DNA of 64,000 nt from Microbacterium murale (lineage in GTDB: Bacteria > Actinomycetota > Actinomycetes > Actinomycetales > Microbacteriaceae). The notes below the pieces were generated by a model. That model saw nothing but the letters and a program-made list of their open reading frames with translations. It searched no databases and had not been told where the DNA came from. The position numbers and the translations under genes were made by a program. The stretch spans positions 310,001-374,000 of the forward strand of contig NZ_BMCM01000004.1 in NCBI RefSeq assembly GCF_014635185.1, given 5' to 3'. Positions 9,203 through 18,895 of the stretch are shown here, in pieces; the first letter of the stretch is position 1, and every line of letters begins with the position of its first letter.

Positions 9203-10305
9203 CCGGCAGGGCGGCGGGAGAGCCGCGTCAGTCGGGGGATGTCGGCAGTGGCGCCGGCGTCGGCCGGAACGATCACCTGCTGTGAGGCCGCGATGTCGGC
9301 GCCGCCGGCCTTCACGATCAGGTCGCCGATCGGTGCCCTCCGGGACAGGATCGCGAGGGCGATCGGGCCGTCCTCATGATGCCGCGCCACGGACGTGATG
9401 TGACCGACCTCGTCTTCGGCGGCGAACACAGCGTCACCCGGTGAGGGAAGGACGTCATCGCTGCCATCGAGCTGCAGGGCTGCGAGGCGGCGTGGAGGAT
9501 GCCCGAGGTTGTGCACCTTCGCCACGGTCTCCTGGCCGCGATAGCATCCCTTGCTCAGGTGCACCGCACTGCGGATCCAGTCGGATTCGTGCGGCAGCGA
9601 GCGCTCATCGACCTCGCTCGTCCACCGGGGACGCCAGGCGGCGACGCGCAGCGCCTCGGTCGCGAGGGTGCCGGCGACGCCCACCACGGCTTCGCCGATC
9701 AGACCGACGACGGATGCCGCGGCATCCGCATCGACGATCGCCACCCGCCACTCGTACGAGGCGGACGGATGCTGTTCGGTCGTCGCGTACTGGTGACCAC
9801 CCGGTTGCACCGCCGCCCACGGGTCGGCCCATACGAGAGGGACACCGTTCGGGCTGAGCGCAAGCCCACGCACGACGGCCTCGGCGTCGCCGCCTGCGAA
9901 GAAGCCGATCAGACCGAGCTCACGCCGAACCGCGACGGTCACGCGGGAGCGGAACACCATGCGCTGCAACCAGACCGCGAGCGACTCGGCATCCGCAGCA
10001 TCCGCGATCAGCCAGACCGACGAACCGTCCTCCAGGACGCCGGCGGCGTGCTCGACGCGCCCCTGCGGATCGAGGATCAGCAGTTCGGTACTGTCACCGG
10101 CGCCGAGTCCCGTGACCGACTGCGAAGTGATGGAGTCCAGCCAGCTCAGGCGGTCGACGCCTGCGACCTCGATGACCACGCGATCGCCGAGAGGTGCCAC
10201 TGCGGTGCCGGCGACGAGACGTCGCTGCTCGCGGATCGGATCCCCGAAATGGAGAACGACTTCATCTTCTGACACGGCGCCGGGCAGGGCGGAGAAGGCG
10301 CTCAT
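9181..10305 (-). CDS. ygfZ: folate-binding YgfZ/CAF17 family protein
   Basis: This 374-residue protein has the family signature KGCYRGQETVAK and a GcvT-like body. YgfZ proteins bind tetrahydrofolate and help maintain or repair certain Fe-S enzymes; the Cys of the signature is the key residue. ATG 10305 (MSAFSALPG) was preferred over upstream codons that add a basic tail unlike the family. The stop of the nitrobindin-like gene lies 2 nt upstream of this start, so the two are co-transcribed. The 3' end overlaps the convergent methyltransferase. Confidence 0.88.
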   Translation of the reverse strand: MSAFSALPGAVSEDEVVLHFGDPIREQRRLVAGTAVAPLGDRVVIEVAGVDRLSWLDSITSQSVTGLGAGDSTELLILDPQGRVEHAAGVLEDGSSVWLIADAADAESLAVWLQRMVFRSRVTVAVRRELGLIGFFAGGDAEAVVRGLALSPNGVPLVWADPWAAVQPGGHQYATTEQHPSASYEWRVAIVDADAAASVVGLIGEAVVGVAGTLATEALRVAAWRPRWTSEVDERSLPHESDWIRSAVHLSKGCYRGQETVAKVHNLGHPPRRLAALQLDGSDDVLPSPGDAVFAAEDEVGHITSVARHHEDGPIALAILSRRAPIGDLIVKAGGADIAASQQVIVPADAGATADIPRLTRLSRRPAGQDPRNA

Positions 10306-10307
10306 CG

Positions 10308-10910
10308 TCAGACCTTCGCCAGGCGAGCCGACGCGTGCGAGGCGAGCTCGGTTCCGAGCGCTGCGATGTCCCATGCCCACAGCAGATGGCCATCGACCAG
10401 GCCGTACATGCGACTCGCCGCGCCGTACTCCTTGCCGCCGGCGCCGCGCACGATCGCGTCTGTCGCGATGTCGATGCGGGGGCCGTTGATCTCGCCCAGA
10501 TACAGCTCGAGCGTGCCATCCGAGTGCGCGAGGGACACCTCGATCGGAAACCCGCCTGACACCGCTCGCAACTGCTCGACGTCGTCCACGGTGCGCGCGG
10601 GTGCGCTCTCGACGGGCGGCAGCAGGGCCGGCCCAGGATCCGCGGCAGTGGCGGGCCGGGAGAGACGCCAGAACCCGGACTCTGCGACCAGCGCGACCGA
10701 CGACTCGCCCTCAGCGGCCGCCGTCCATCCTGTGGCCGAATAGTTCAGGTACCCGGCGCCGTCGTGGCTGAAGCTGACGCGATGCGTGAACTCGCCCTCG
10801 AAGCGGTGGCCGTCGGCGGTGTACTCGATGACACCAGTGCCCTCCCAGACGCCGATGAGCCAACTCAGCGGGGCAAGATCTGCCGGCAGGTCAGTGGGAA
10901 GCTCGAGCAT
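10308..10910 (-). CDS. nitrobindin / FABP-like beta-barrel protein (DUF1794)
   Basis: This 200-residue protein has the GVWEGTG motif near residue 20-26, which is the GxWxGxG signature of heme-binding nitrobindins, and the conserved C-terminal LASHASARL. The family forms a small beta-barrel and binds ferric heme; mycobacterial Rv2717c is a member. A role in handling NO or peroxynitrite is proposed for the family and is inference here. The insertion [16 protein letters not shown] in the middle looks like a loop. It heads a pair with ygfZ. Confidence 0.82.
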   Translation of the reverse strand: MLELPTDLPADLAPLSWLIGVWEGTGVIEYTADGHRFEGEFTHRVSFSHDGAGYLNYSATGWTAAAEGESSVALVAESGFWRLSRPATAADPGPALLPPVESAPARTVDDVEQLRAVSGGFPIEVSLAHSDGTLELYLGEINGPRIDIATDAIVRGAGGKEYGAASRMYGLVDGHLLWAWDIAALGTELASHASARLAKV

Positions 10911-10939
10911 TGCGCTCTCCGATCAGCACGTGTCTCGGA

Positions 10940-11053
10940 TCAGCGCTGGCCGCGGAACAGGTTCCACAGCACGGTGCCGGCCACGAAGGCGATCGCGAGA
11001 CTCGCAAGGCCCAGCAGACCGATGAAGAAGAGTTCGAGTGCGACGAGATCCAT
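10940..11053 (-). CDS. 37-residue single-pass membrane protein
   Basis: A short open frame encodes 37 residues: an acidic start MDLVAL, one hydrophobic stretch of about 25 residues, then NLFRGQR. The shape is that of a small membrane protein with a positively charged cytoplasmic tail. GGAGCC precedes the ATG. It lies between the nitrobindin-like gene and another small membrane protein, all on the minus strand. I do not recognise the family and cannot assign a function. Confidence 0.55.
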   Translation of the reverse strand: MDLVALELFFIGLLGLASLAIAFVAGTVLWNLFRGQR

Positions 11054-11101
11054 GGCTCCCACTCTACCCCTGGGGCGGATGCACGGCGGCGAGCGCGCGC
11101 G

Positions 11102-11392
11102 TCACGCGGGGACGAGAGCCGCCAGGGCGAATCCGGCGGAGACGACTCCGAGCAGAAGCAGGGCACCGGTCACGCTGGCCGCGGTGCGGAGGATGAACCC
11201 CTTCGTCTGGCCGTACCAGAGCTGCAGGGCGAAGGAGAGCAGCACCGCTCCGCCGAAGCCGACGATCAGCCATTGCACTCGCCACTCGGCGGGCACGAAG
11301 ATGCCGATCGCGATCGCCGCGAGAAGCGCAGCGCCCCATACGATGACGACGCCACCGAAGGGGCTGCGCGGCGCGAGAGCAGGTTCGGACAT
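11102..11392 (-). CDS. small three-helix membrane protein
   Basis: This 96-residue protein has three hydrophobic segments (about residues 12-33, 41-63 and 68-95) and no enzymatic motif. ATG 11392 was chosen because GGAGA stands just upstream; an in-frame ATG at 11410 is also possible. It is divergent from glnR and in the same direction as the 37-residue membrane protein. Family and function are not recognised. Confidence 0.65.
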   Translation of the reverse strand: MSEPALAPRSPFGGVVIVWGAALLAAIAIGIFVPAEWRVQWLIVGFGGAVLLSFALQLWYGQTKGFILRTAASVTGALLLLGVVSAGFALAALVPA

Positions 11393-11530
11393 GTCTCCAT
11401 TGTCACCCATCAGGCGGCTGATCCGCGGTTGCGCGTCACGACCATCTGCGTCGCTGGGTATCATTGGCGCACGGCGTCGTACTCGATCGCCGTTCAGGGC
11501 GACGGTACCCGCAGCCCGGAAGGAAAGTGC

Positions 11531-12214
11531 GTGGCCCTGCTCCTTGTTCTGACCTCAGCTCCCGCTTCGGAGCGAGTGCTGCCCGCCCTGGAACTGCTGA
11601 GCCACCGTGTGCGGCAGATCCCCGCGGAGCCGGCGCAGCTCGTCAGCGCCCCCGAGAGCGACATCGTCATCGTCGACGGGCGCCACGACCTCTCCGCGGC
11701 CAAGTCGCTGTGCAAGCTGCTGCGCACGACGGGCCAGGACGCGCCGCTTCTGCTCGTCGTCACCGAGGGCGGGATGAGCGCCGTCTCAGGTGACTGGGGC
11801 ATCGACGACGTACTGCTGACCGACGCCGGACCTGCGGAGACGGATGCCCGCATCCGCCTGGCGATCGCGCGCGGCGAGGCCACGGCCGAGCCCTCCCGAG
11901 TCCAGGCATCCGGTGTGACCATCGACGAGCAGTCGTATTCGGCCAAGCTGCACGGCAGGTCGCTGGATCTCACGTACAAGGAGTTCCAGCTGCTGCATTT
12001 CCTCGCCACGCATCCCTCACGCGTGTTCACCCGCGAGCAGCTGCTCAGCGAGGTGTGGGGGTATGACTACTTCGGAGGCACGCGGACGGTCGACGTGCAT
12101 GTTCGGCGCCTGCGCGCCAAGCTCGGCGACCAGGAGCAGATCATCGGCACGGTTCGCAACGTCGGCTACCGCTTCAACGTCTACGACGAGGACCAGCTCG
12201 CCGCGGCACGATGA
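11531..12214 (+). CDS. glnR: GlnR-type orphan OmpR-family regulator (nitrogen control)
   Basis: The 227-residue protein follows actinobacterial GlnR closely along its whole length: LLLVLTSA start, [12 protein letters not shown] with the structural Asp49, [24 protein letters not shown] and the winged helix with [20 protein letters not shown]. GlnR controls ammonium uptake and glutamine synthetase genes. Its receiver lacks the normal acidic pocket and it has no partner kinase, as seen here. GTG 11531 is preceded by GGAAGGAAAG. The next gene is ppk, 37 nt to 67 nt downstream depending on the ppk start, so nitrogen and phosphate control lie side by side. Confidence 0.9.
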   Translation: MALLLVLTSAPASERVLPALELLSHRVRQIPAEPAQLVSAPESDIVIVDGRHDLSAAKSLCKLLRTTGQDAPLLLVVTEGGMSAVSGDWGIDDVLLTDAGPAETDARIRLAIARGEATAEPSRVQASGVTIDEQSYSAKLHGRSLDLTYKEFQLLHFLATHPSRVFTREQLLSEVWGYDYFGGTRTVDVHVRRLRAKLGDQEQIIGTVRNVGYRFNVYDEDQLAAAR

Positions 12215-12241
12215 CGCGGCGCGGTGACATGATGCCAACTC

Positions 12242-12263
12242 GTTCACGCGCGTGTCATCTGGC
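12242..12263 (+). promoter_or_regulatory. possible PHO-box-like repeat before ppk
   Basis: GTTCACG at 12242-12248 is followed 11 nt later by the weaker TGTCATC at 12253-12259. The spacing matches PHO boxes but the second half-site is poor. If real, it argues for a ppk start downstream of it. Confidence 0.25.
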
Positions 12264-12281
12264 GGTGCCAAGATGTACTCC

Positions 12282-14447
12282 ATGATCGATTCCGCGCTCG
12301 CTGACGCCGGGCTGGGTGATGCCGAGGACGATGACTTCGATGCCATCGAGTCCCCGGACTCCCTGCTGCCTGACCATCGCTACCACGATAGGGAGGTCAG
12401 CTGGCTCGCGTTCAACCAGCGAGTGCTGGAACTCGCCGAAGACGCGACGCTCCCCGAGCTGGAGCGCGCGAACTTCCTGGCGATCTTCGCGAGCAACCTC
12501 GACGAGTTCTTCATGGTGCGCGTCGCCGGCCTCAAGCGCCGCATCGTCACCGGTCTCGCCGTGCCGACGAACGTCGGCCGCTCCCCCGCGGATGTGCTCG
12601 CCGACATCTCCCGCGAAGCGCACGCCCTGCAGCTGCGCCACGCCGCCGCGTGGACCGAGTCGGTACGCCCTGCGCTGGCGGATGCCGGGATCGAGATCAC
12701 CGAGTGGGACATGCTCACCGACGCCGAACGCGCCGCACTCACCGAGTACTTCCAGCTGCATGTCTTCCCGGTGCTCATGCCCCTCGCGGTCGACCCCGCT
12801 CATCCCTTCCCTTACATCTCCGGTCTGTCTCTGAACCTCGCGATCCGCATCCGCAATGCGCGCACCGGTCGGCAGGAGTTCGCGCGCCTCAAGGTGCCGC
12901 CCATGCTCCCGCGTCTCGTCGAGGTGCCTGGCAACAGCGAGATCGCACGCTACCTCCCGCTGGAAGACCTCATCTCCAACCACCTCGGCGACCTCTTCCC
13001 CGGCATGGAGGTGCTCGATCACCACGCGTTCCGCCTCACCCGCAATGAAGACGTGGAGATCGAGGAGGACGAGAGCGAGAACCTCATCCAGGCGCTCGAG
13101 GCGGAACTGCTCCGGCGCCGGTTCGGGCCGCCGATCCGCCTCGAGATCGCCGACGACATGGATGATCTGACCCTCGATCTGCTGATCAAGGAGCTCGACA
13201 TCACCGACCAGGAGGTCTATCGGCTGCCGAGCCCACTTGATCTCCGCGGACTCTTTTCGCTGTCCCGCGTCAACCGACCCGACCTGCGATACCCGCCGCA
13301 TCTGCCCACGACCGCGGTCCCGTTCCAGCCGACGGGCTCGAACAGCCGTGCCGACATCTTCAGGGCCATCCGCAAGAGCGACGTTCTGGTGCACCACCCG
13401 TACGAGTCGTTCGCGACCAGCGTGCAGGCGTTCCTCGAGCAGGCAGCCCGCGACCCCGACGTACTCGCGATCAAGCAGACGCTGTACCGCACCTCCGGTG
13501 ACAGCCCCATCGTGCAGGCGCTGATCGACGCGGCAGAGTCCGGCAAGCAGGTGCTCGCCCTGGTCGAGGTGAAGGCACGCTTCGACGAGGCGAACAACAT
13601 CGTCTGGGCCCGCAAGCTCGAAAAAGCCGGCGTGCACGTCGTGTACGGCCTGGTCGGTCTCAAGACGCACTGCAAGCTCGCGCTGGTCATCCGCGAGGAA
13701 GACGGCAAGCTGCAGCACTATTCGCACGTCGGCACCGGCAACTACAACCCGAAGACCAGCCGCATCTACGAGGACTTCGGACTCTTCACCGCCGATGCGC
13801 AGGTCGGCAAGGACCTCACCCGTCTCTTCAACGAGCTCAGCGGCTACGCGATCGAGAAGAAGTTCAAGCGCCTGCTCGTCGCTCCCCTGCACCTGCGCAA
13901 GGGTCTTCTGCGTCAGATCGACAACGAGCGCAAGAACGCCGAGGCCGGCAAGGCCGCCCACATCCGCATCAAGGTGAACTCGATGGTCGATGAGGAGATC
14001 ATCGATGCGCTGTACCGGGCGAGCGGGGCCGGGGTGAAGGTCGACATCTGGGTGCGCGGCATCTGCAGCATCAAGGTCGACCTGCCAGGAATCAGCGACA
14101 ACATCACAGTGCGCAGCATCCTGGGGCGCTACCTGGAGCACTCCCGGATCTTCGCATTCGACAACGACGGCGACCCGCAGGTGCACATCGGCAGCGCCGA
14201 CATGATGCATCGCAACCTCGATCGCCGCGTCGAGGCGCTCGTCCGTGTCACGGACCCCGCTCACATCAGCGAGCTGCTGTCGTTCTTCGACCTCGCGCTG
14301 GATGACGGGACCATCTCGTGGCATCTCGGCGAGGACGGCGTGTGGACACGTCACTCTGTGAACGCGGATGGGGAGTCGCTCGTCGATCTGCAGGACAAGA
14401 CGATGAGCCAGATCCGACGCCGCCGGCGTACGCGGACGGTGCGATGA
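12282..14447 (+). CDS. ppk: polyphosphate kinase 1
   Basis: PPK1 reversibly transfers the gamma-phosphate of ATP to polyphosphate. The protein begins [10 protein letters not shown] and reaches the N-terminal domain at [19 protein letters not shown]. The autophosphorylated histidine is in [16 protein letters not shown] (His482 from this start), and the second phospholipase-D-like motif is [18 protein letters not shown]. About 721 residues is normal. In-frame starts at 12252 (GTG), 12273 and 12282 exist; I chose 12282 because it matches the family start, but no strong Shine-Dalgarno decides. It overlaps mutT1 in an ATGA junction. Confidence 0.95.
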   Translation: MIDSALADAGLGDAEDDDFDAIESPDSLLPDHRYHDREVSWLAFNQRVLELAEDATLPELERANFLAIFASNLDEFFMVRVAGLKRRIVTGLAVPTNVGRSPADVLADISREAHALQLRHAAAWTESVRPALADAGIEITEWDMLTDAERAALTEYFQLHVFPVLMPLAVDPAHPFPYISGLSLNLAIRIRNARTGRQEFARLKVPPMLPRLVEVPGNSEIARYLPLEDLISNHLGDLFPGMEVLDHHAFRLTRNEDVEIEEDESENLIQALEAELLRRRFGPPIRLEIADDMDDLTLDLLIKELDITDQEVYRLPSPLDLRGLFSLSRVNRPDLRYPPHLPTTAVPFQPTGSNSRADIFRAIRKSDVLVHHPYESFATSVQAFLEQAARDPDVLAIKQTLYRTSGDSPIVQALIDAAESGKQVLALVEVKARFDEANNIVWARKLEKAGVHVVYGLVGLKTHCKLALVIREEDGKLQHYSHVGTGNYNPKTSRIYEDFGLFTADAQVGKDLTRLFNELSGYAIEKKFKRLLVAPLHLRKGLLRQIDNERKNAEAGKAAHIRIKVNSMVDEEIIDALYRASGAGVKVDIWVRGICSIKVDLPGISDNITVRSILGRYLEHSRIFAFDNDGDPQVHIGSADMMHRNLDRRVEALVRVTDPAHISELLSFFDLALDDGTISWHLGEDGVWTRHSVNADGESLVDLQDKTMSQIRRRRRTRTVR

Positions 14448-15415
14448 CCCTTCATCAGGACGCGACCGAGGTGGTGCGCGATGACAAGGCCGTGTACGCC
14501 GCGGGCGCGGTGGTGTGGCGTCTTGTCGATGCCAAGCTCTGCATCCTGCTCATCCATCGCACGAAGTATCGCGATGTGACGCTGCCGAAGGGCAAGGTCG
14601 ATCCGGGTGAGATGCTCGCGCAGACGGCCGTGCGCGAGGTTCATGAAGAGACCGGCATCCGGGTGGCTCTCGGCGTTCCCGTAGGAGTCAGCCGCTACTT
14701 CATGCGCCCCAAGCGGCAGAAGGTCGTGCACTACTGGGCGGCAGAGGCCACCGAGGAGGCCATCCGCAATTCGACGTTCGTCCCCAACCACGAGATCGCT
14801 GCGATCGAATGGGTGAGTTTGAAGAAGGCGCGCAAGAACCTGAGCTACCCGGTCGATCTGGAGATCCTCGACGAGTTCGAGCGGCTCGTCGACGACGGCG
14901 TGCTGCACACTTTCCCGATCATCGCGTTGCGCCATGCGAAGGCCGTCTCGCGCTCGGACTGGGACGGCTCCGACGCGTCGCGCATCCTGACCGACCGCGG
15001 GAGGAAGCAGGCCAAGGCGATCGTCGCCCCGCTGCGGGCCTTCGGTGTGCGAAAGATCATCACCAGCGATGCCGAGCGCTGCGTGCAGACGGTCACTCCC
15101 CTCGCGAAGGCACTGGATCGCAAACCCGTCGAAACGGAACTGATCAGCCAGGATGCATGGGAAGAGGGTCGATCCGACCTTCGCGCGGTGATCGGCAAGC
15201 GCGTGCGCGCCCGCAAGCCGGCGGTCCTCTGCAGTCATGGCCCGGTCCTGCCCGGTCTGCTCAGTGAGCTGGCTCTGGCCACCGGCACCCTGCACGGCTC
15301 GTACCTCGGCAGCGCCTCCGCGCTCGAGGTCGCCGCCTTCTCGGTCGCGCATCTGTCGGCGACCAACCCCGGTTCGGGGATCATCTCGATCGAGACGCAC
15401 GTTCCGAAGCCCTGA
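14444..15415 (+). CDS. mutT1: MutT1-like NUDIX hydrolase with C-terminal histidine phosphatase domain
   Basis: The 323-residue protein has two domains. Residues 14-140 are a NUDIX domain with the full box from Gly50 to Ile72 (RE at 64-65, EE at 68-69). Residues 157-320 are a histidine phosphatase domain with [10 protein letters not shown] (catalytic His164) and a late CSHGP. Mycobacterial MutT1 has this architecture and cleans 8-oxo-dGTP or diadenosine and diphosphate nucleotides. Its stop-start overlap with ppk makes co-translation likely. The ppk-mutT1 order is as in mycobacteria. Confidence 0.92.
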   Translation: MTLHQDATEVVRDDKAVYAAGAVVWRLVDAKLCILLIHRTKYRDVTLPKGKVDPGEMLAQTAVREVHEETGIRVALGVPVGVSRYFMRPKRQKVVHYWAAEATEEAIRNSTFVPNHEIAAIEWVSLKKARKNLSYPVDLEILDEFERLVDDGVLHTFPIIALRHAKAVSRSDWDGSDASRILTDRGRKQAKAIVAPLRAFGVRKIITSDAERCVQTVTPLAKALDRKPVETELISQDAWEEGRSDLRAVIGKRVRARKPAVLCSHGPVLPGLLSELALATGTLHGSYLGSASALEVAAFSVAHLSATNPGSGIISIETHVPKP

Positions 15416-15443
15416 TCCTCGCCACCCCAAGGGGTTGCCAGTC

Positions 15444-15465
15444 GTTCACCTCCCGTTTACCCGTG
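15444..15465 (+). promoter_or_regulatory. PHO box upstream of pstS
   Basis: Two 11-nt direct repeats stand head to tail: GTTCACCTCCC (15444-15454) and GTTTACCCGTG (15455-15465). A further GTTAACC lies at 15478-15484. This is the classic actinobacterial PHO-box arrangement, about 85 nt before the pstS start, and fits control by RegX3. The likely -10 is near CATAGC at about 15491. Confidence 0.75.
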
Positions 15466-15549
15466 CGGGAGAGTCTCGTTAACCGCCGCCCATAGCGTCA
15501 CTGTGTGCCCTGCACCGGGCCTCAACCATCCACGATCGAAGGATCCACA

Positions 15550-16653
15550 GTGAAGATCTCCCGAATCGCTCGTATCGGCGCCGTTGGCGCCGTCGCCGCT
15601 CTCGCTCTCGCCGGTTGTGCCGCGAACGAAGGCGGAACCCCCGAGGGCTCTGGCGAGCCGTCGACCTCGACTCTCTCCGGCTCGGTGGAAGCCACCGGCG
15701 CCTCCTCTCAGGAAGCAGCCCAGCAGGCCTGGGTCGCCGCGTTCCAGACCGCCAACCCCGACACCACGATCAATTACACCGCCACGGGTTCCGGCACCGG
15801 CCGCGAGAACTTCCTCGCCGGCTCGTCCAACTTCATCGGCTCCGACCGTGCGTTCAACGCCGAGGAGATCGCCGCAGGCGGCTTCGGCTCGTGCACCTCG
15901 GACGAGATCGTCGAGATCCCGGTCTACATCTCCCCCGTCGCCGTCGCGTTCAACCTCGAGGGCGTCGACACGCTGAACCTCGACGGCGCGACGATCGCTG
16001 GCATCTTCGCCGGCACCATCACCAACTGGAACGACGCGGCCATCGCCGACCAGAACCCGGATGCGACACTCCCCGACCAGGCGATCGTCCCGGTGCACCG
16101 CGCCGACGCGTCCGGCACGCAGGAGACCTTCACCGCCTACCTCGAGGCCGTCGCTCCCGATGTGTGGACGAACGAGGCCAGCGACGAGTGGCCGCTGTCG
16201 ACCGGTGAGGCTGCCGACGGCACCTCCGGTGTCGTGAGCGCGATCACGAACGGCGTCGGCTACATCGGCTTCGCCGACGCGTCGCAGACTTCAGACCTCG
16301 GTCAGGTCGCTGTCGAGGTCGAGGGCGAGTACGTCCCCTACTCGGCCGAGGCAGCCTCCGCACTGGTCGCCGCTTCGCCGCTCGAGGAGGGCCGTTCGGC
16401 TCACGACCTCGCGTTCGCGGTCGACCCGGCTGCAGCTCCCGCCGGCTCGTACCCGATCGCCCTGGTGTCGTACCTCATCGGGTGCGTCGACTACGAAGAC
16501 GCCGAGGTCGCCGCGCTCGTCAAGGGGTACTTCCAGTACGTCGCGTCGGCCGAGGGCCAGGATGTCGCCGCAGAGGCTGCTGGAAACGCCCCGATCTCGG
16601 ACGATCTGCGCGAGAAGGTCAACGCCGCGATCGACGCGATCGTCACTGAGTAA
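15550..16653 (+). CDS. pstS: phosphate-binding lipoprotein PstS
   Basis: This 367-residue lipoprotein captures inorganic phosphate outside the membrane for the PstCAB transporter. Its signal ends in LALAGC with lipidated Cys23. The mature part shows the phosphate-binding segments TGASSQEAAQQAW (near 50-62), FIGSDRAF and RADASGTQETFTAYL. GTG 15550 is preceded by GAAGGA. It is the first gene of pstSCAB and stands behind a PHO box. A long GC hairpin separates it from pstC, probably raising pstS mRNA over that of the membrane genes. Confidence 0.96.
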   Translation: MKISRIARIGAVGAVAALALAGCAANEGGTPEGSGEPSTSTLSGSVEATGASSQEAAQQAWVAAFQTANPDTTINYTATGSGTGRENFLAGSSNFIGSDRAFNAEEIAAGGFGSCTSDEIVEIPVYISPVAVAFNLEGVDTLNLDGATIAGIFAGTITNWNDAAIADQNPDATLPDQAIVPVHRADASGTQETFTAYLEAVAPDVWTNEASDEWPLSTGEAADGTSGVVSAITNGVGYIGFADASQTSDLGQVAVEVEGEYVPYSAEAASALVAASPLEEGRSAHDLAFAVDPAAAPAGSYPIALVSYLIGCVDYEDAEVAALVKGYFQYVASAEGQDVAAEAAGNAPISDDLREKVNAAIDAIVTE

Positions 16654-16691
16654 CACGGCCCCCTCAGCCATAAGCTGAGAACCGTGCAGAA

Positions 16692-16737
16692 GCCCCCGCG
16701 GCACTGGTCGAATCGATCGCACCAGCGCCGCGGGGGC
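16692..16737 (+). terminator. intercistronic hairpin between pstS and pstC
   Basis: An 11-bp stem (GCCCCCGCGGC at 16692-16702 with 16727-16737) continues after a one-base mismatch into CTGGT/ACCAG around a 12-nt loop. A smaller hairpin CTCAGC/GCTGAG lies at 16663-16679. There is no T run, so partial termination or mRNA stabilisation is more likely than full termination. Confidence 0.7.
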
Positions 16738-16790
16738 ACACGCATGAACACACCCCGCACATCCCTCCGAACACCCGTGGAGCCACTCAG

Positions 16791-17759
16791 ATGACCACCA
16801 CCACGACGGAAACCGAGAGCACCCGTTCGCCCGTGTCACCGAAGGCCGTGCTTCGCCCTGGAGATCGCATCTTCTCCGGCACCGCTCTCAGTGCCGGCAT
16901 CATCATCCTCATCACGCTGGCCGCCGTCGCCGTCTTCCTGATCGTGCAGGCCATTCCGGCCTTCGCCCCCGACACGTCCGACAACCACATCCTCGAGGGA
17001 CAGTCGTTCATCACGTGGGTGTGGCCGTTCGTCTTCGGAACGCTGTGGTCGAGCCTGATCGCCCTGGTCATCGCCGCCCCGATCGCGATCGGCATCGCGC
17101 TGTTCATCTCGCACTACGCACCTCGCAGGCTCGCCGGCCTGCTGGGCTACATCATCGACCTGCTCGCGGCCGTCCCCTCGGTCGTCTTCGGGCTCTGGGG
17201 CGCCCTCACGTTCGCTCCGATGCTCGTGCCGTTCTACAAGTGGCTCAACACGAATCTCGGTTGGATCCCGATCTTCGGCGGTACGCCGTCCGGCACGGGC
17301 AAGACGATCCTGACGGCATCCCTCGTCCTCGCCGTCATGATCCTGCCGATCATGACGGCGATCTGCCGTGAGATCTTCCTGCAGACGCCCAAGTTGCACG
17401 AAGAGGCGGCGCTCGCTCTCGGGGCGACCCGCTGGGAGATGGTGCGGATGGCTGTGCTCCCCTTCGCTCGAAGCGGCATCGTCTCGGGCGCGATGCTCGG
17501 TCTCGGACGCGCACTCGGCGAGACTATGGCTGTGACGCTCGTGCTCTCGCCGCTCGGCATCGTCACCTTCAACCTGCTCAACCCGGAGAACCCGACGACG
17601 ATCCCCGCGATCATCGCGCTGCGGTTCCCCGAGGCCCACGATTCGGGCGTCAACACCCTCATCGCGGCCGGTCTGATCCTCTTCATCGTGACCTTCGCGG
17701 TCAACTTCATCGCACGCTGGATCGTGTCGCGCCGTGCCGAGTTCTCGGGAGCCAACTGA
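16791..17759 (+). CDS. pstC: phosphate ABC transporter permease PstC
   Basis: This 322-residue membrane protein has a Thr-rich cytoplasmic start, a first membrane segment at about 31-56, and five more segments. The ABC-interaction loop EEAALALGATRWEMVRMAVLP (the EAA motif) is clear. With PstA it forms the phosphate channel. It lies 137 nt after pstS and 1 nt before pstA. Confidence 0.96.
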   Translation: MTTTTTETESTRSPVSPKAVLRPGDRIFSGTALSAGIIILITLAAVAVFLIVQAIPAFAPDTSDNHILEGQSFITWVWPFVFGTLWSSLIALVIAAPIAIGIALFISHYAPRRLAGLLGYIIDLLAAVPSVVFGLWGALTFAPMLVPFYKWLNTNLGWIPIFGGTPSGTGKTILTASLVLAVMILPIMTAICREIFLQTPKLHEEAALALGATRWEMVRMAVLPFARSGIVSGAMLGLGRALGETMAVTLVLSPLGIVTFNLLNPENPTTIPAIIALRFPEAHDSGVNTLIAAGLILFIVTFAVNFIARWIVSRRAEFSGAN

Positions 17760-17760
17760 C

Positions 17761-18846
17761 ATGACCGCTATCGCCGTCGCGCCCACCACGCACACGACCA
17801 GCGCTGGACATCTGCCCAAGTGGGCCCCGTGGGCCCTTCTCGCGGTCTGCTTCGTGATCGCGGGCACGATCTTCGCATTCGCCAACAGCGGCGGAGACCC
17901 AGCCGACTTCAACATCGCCCTGACCCTCGTCGTCGGGATGATCCTCTACATGGGGCTCATCTTCGTCGTCTCCACGGTGGCCGAGAGTCGACGCCACGCG
18001 ACAGACCGGCTGATGACGGCTCTCGTCTCGGCAGCGTTCGTCGTGGCGCTCCTCCCTCTCGTCTCGCTTCTCTACACGGTCGTCATCAACGGTCTTGCCC
18101 GCTTCGACGGCGAGTTCTTCAGCTTCTCGATGCGCAACATCGTCGGCGACGGCGGCGGCGCCATCCACGCCGTCTGGGGCACGCTGCTCATCACTCTCGG
18201 CGCAACGATCATCTCCGTGCCGATCGGCCTGATGACATCGATCTACCTGGTCGAGTACGGCCAGGGCAAGAAGCTCGCACGGGGAATCACGTTCCTCGTG
18301 GACGTCATGACCGGCATCCCGTCGATCGTCGCCGGTCTGTTCATCTACTCTGTGTTCGCGCTCATCATGGGGCCGGGCACGCGCATCGGCATCATGGGTT
18401 CGATGGCGCTCTCGGTGCTCATGATCCCCGTCGTCGTGCGCGGTTCGGAAGAGCTCCTGCGCATCGTGCCGAACGAACTCCGCGAGGCCGCGTACGCACT
18501 CGGCGTTCCGAAGTGGCTGACGATCATCAAGGTCGTGATGCCCACGGCCATCGCCGGCATCGTGACCAGCATCATGCTCGCGATCGCGCGCGTCATCGGC
18601 GAGACCGCGCCACTGCTGCTCACGGTCGGCATCGTGCAGGGCATGAACCTCAACATGTTCAGCGGACAGATGTCGACGCTGCCGGTGTTCTCCTACATGC
18701 AGGCCAAGTACCCCGGTCTTCCGGCGGATGCCTACATCGACCGTGCGTGGGCCGCCGCCCTCACACTCATCCTGATCGTCATGGTCCTCAACCTGGCCGG
18801 TCGACTCATCGCCAAGATATTCGCCCCCAAGCTGGCCGGCCGCTGA
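17761..18846 (+). CDS. pstA: phosphate ABC transporter permease PstA
   Basis: The protein has 361 residues and about seven to eight hydrophobic segments, with an N-terminal pair (about residues 25-75) ahead of the usual six-helix permease core. The EAA loop is [21 protein letters not shown]. It pairs with PstC to move phosphate. ATG 17761, 1 nt after the pstC stop, was preferred over an ATG 27 nt upstream inside pstC. Confidence 0.96.
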   Translation: MTAIAVAPTTHTTSAGHLPKWAPWALLAVCFVIAGTIFAFANSGGDPADFNIALTLVVGMILYMGLIFVVSTVAESRRHATDRLMTALVSAAFVVALLPLVSLLYTVVINGLARFDGEFFSFSMRNIVGDGGGAIHAVWGTLLITLGATIISVPIGLMTSIYLVEYGQGKKLARGITFLVDVMTGIPSIVAGLFIYSVFALIMGPGTRIGIMGSMALSVLMIPVVVRGSEELLRIVPNELREAAYALGVPKWLTIIKVVMPTAIAGIVTSIMLAIARVIGETAPLLLTVGIVQGMNLNMFSGQMSTLPVFSYMQAKYPGLPADAYIDRAWAAALTLILIVMVLNLAGRLIAKIFAPKLAGR

Positions 18847-18861
18847 GCCGTCCCCCTTTCC

Positions 18862-18893
18862 CGACAGAAGCTTTCCCGACCGAAGGATCTCTC
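18862..18893 (+). repeat. short tandem repeat before pstB
   Basis: TTTCCCGAC followed by A or C and GAAG occurs twice in a row between pstA and pstB. The second copy supplies the GAAGGA that can serve as ribosome binding site for pstB. Confidence 0.5.
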
Positions 18894-18895
18894 AG

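Noticed and set aside
12255-14354. A 699-codon open frame opposite ppk
   Set aside because: Shadow of ppk with biased composition and no start signal.
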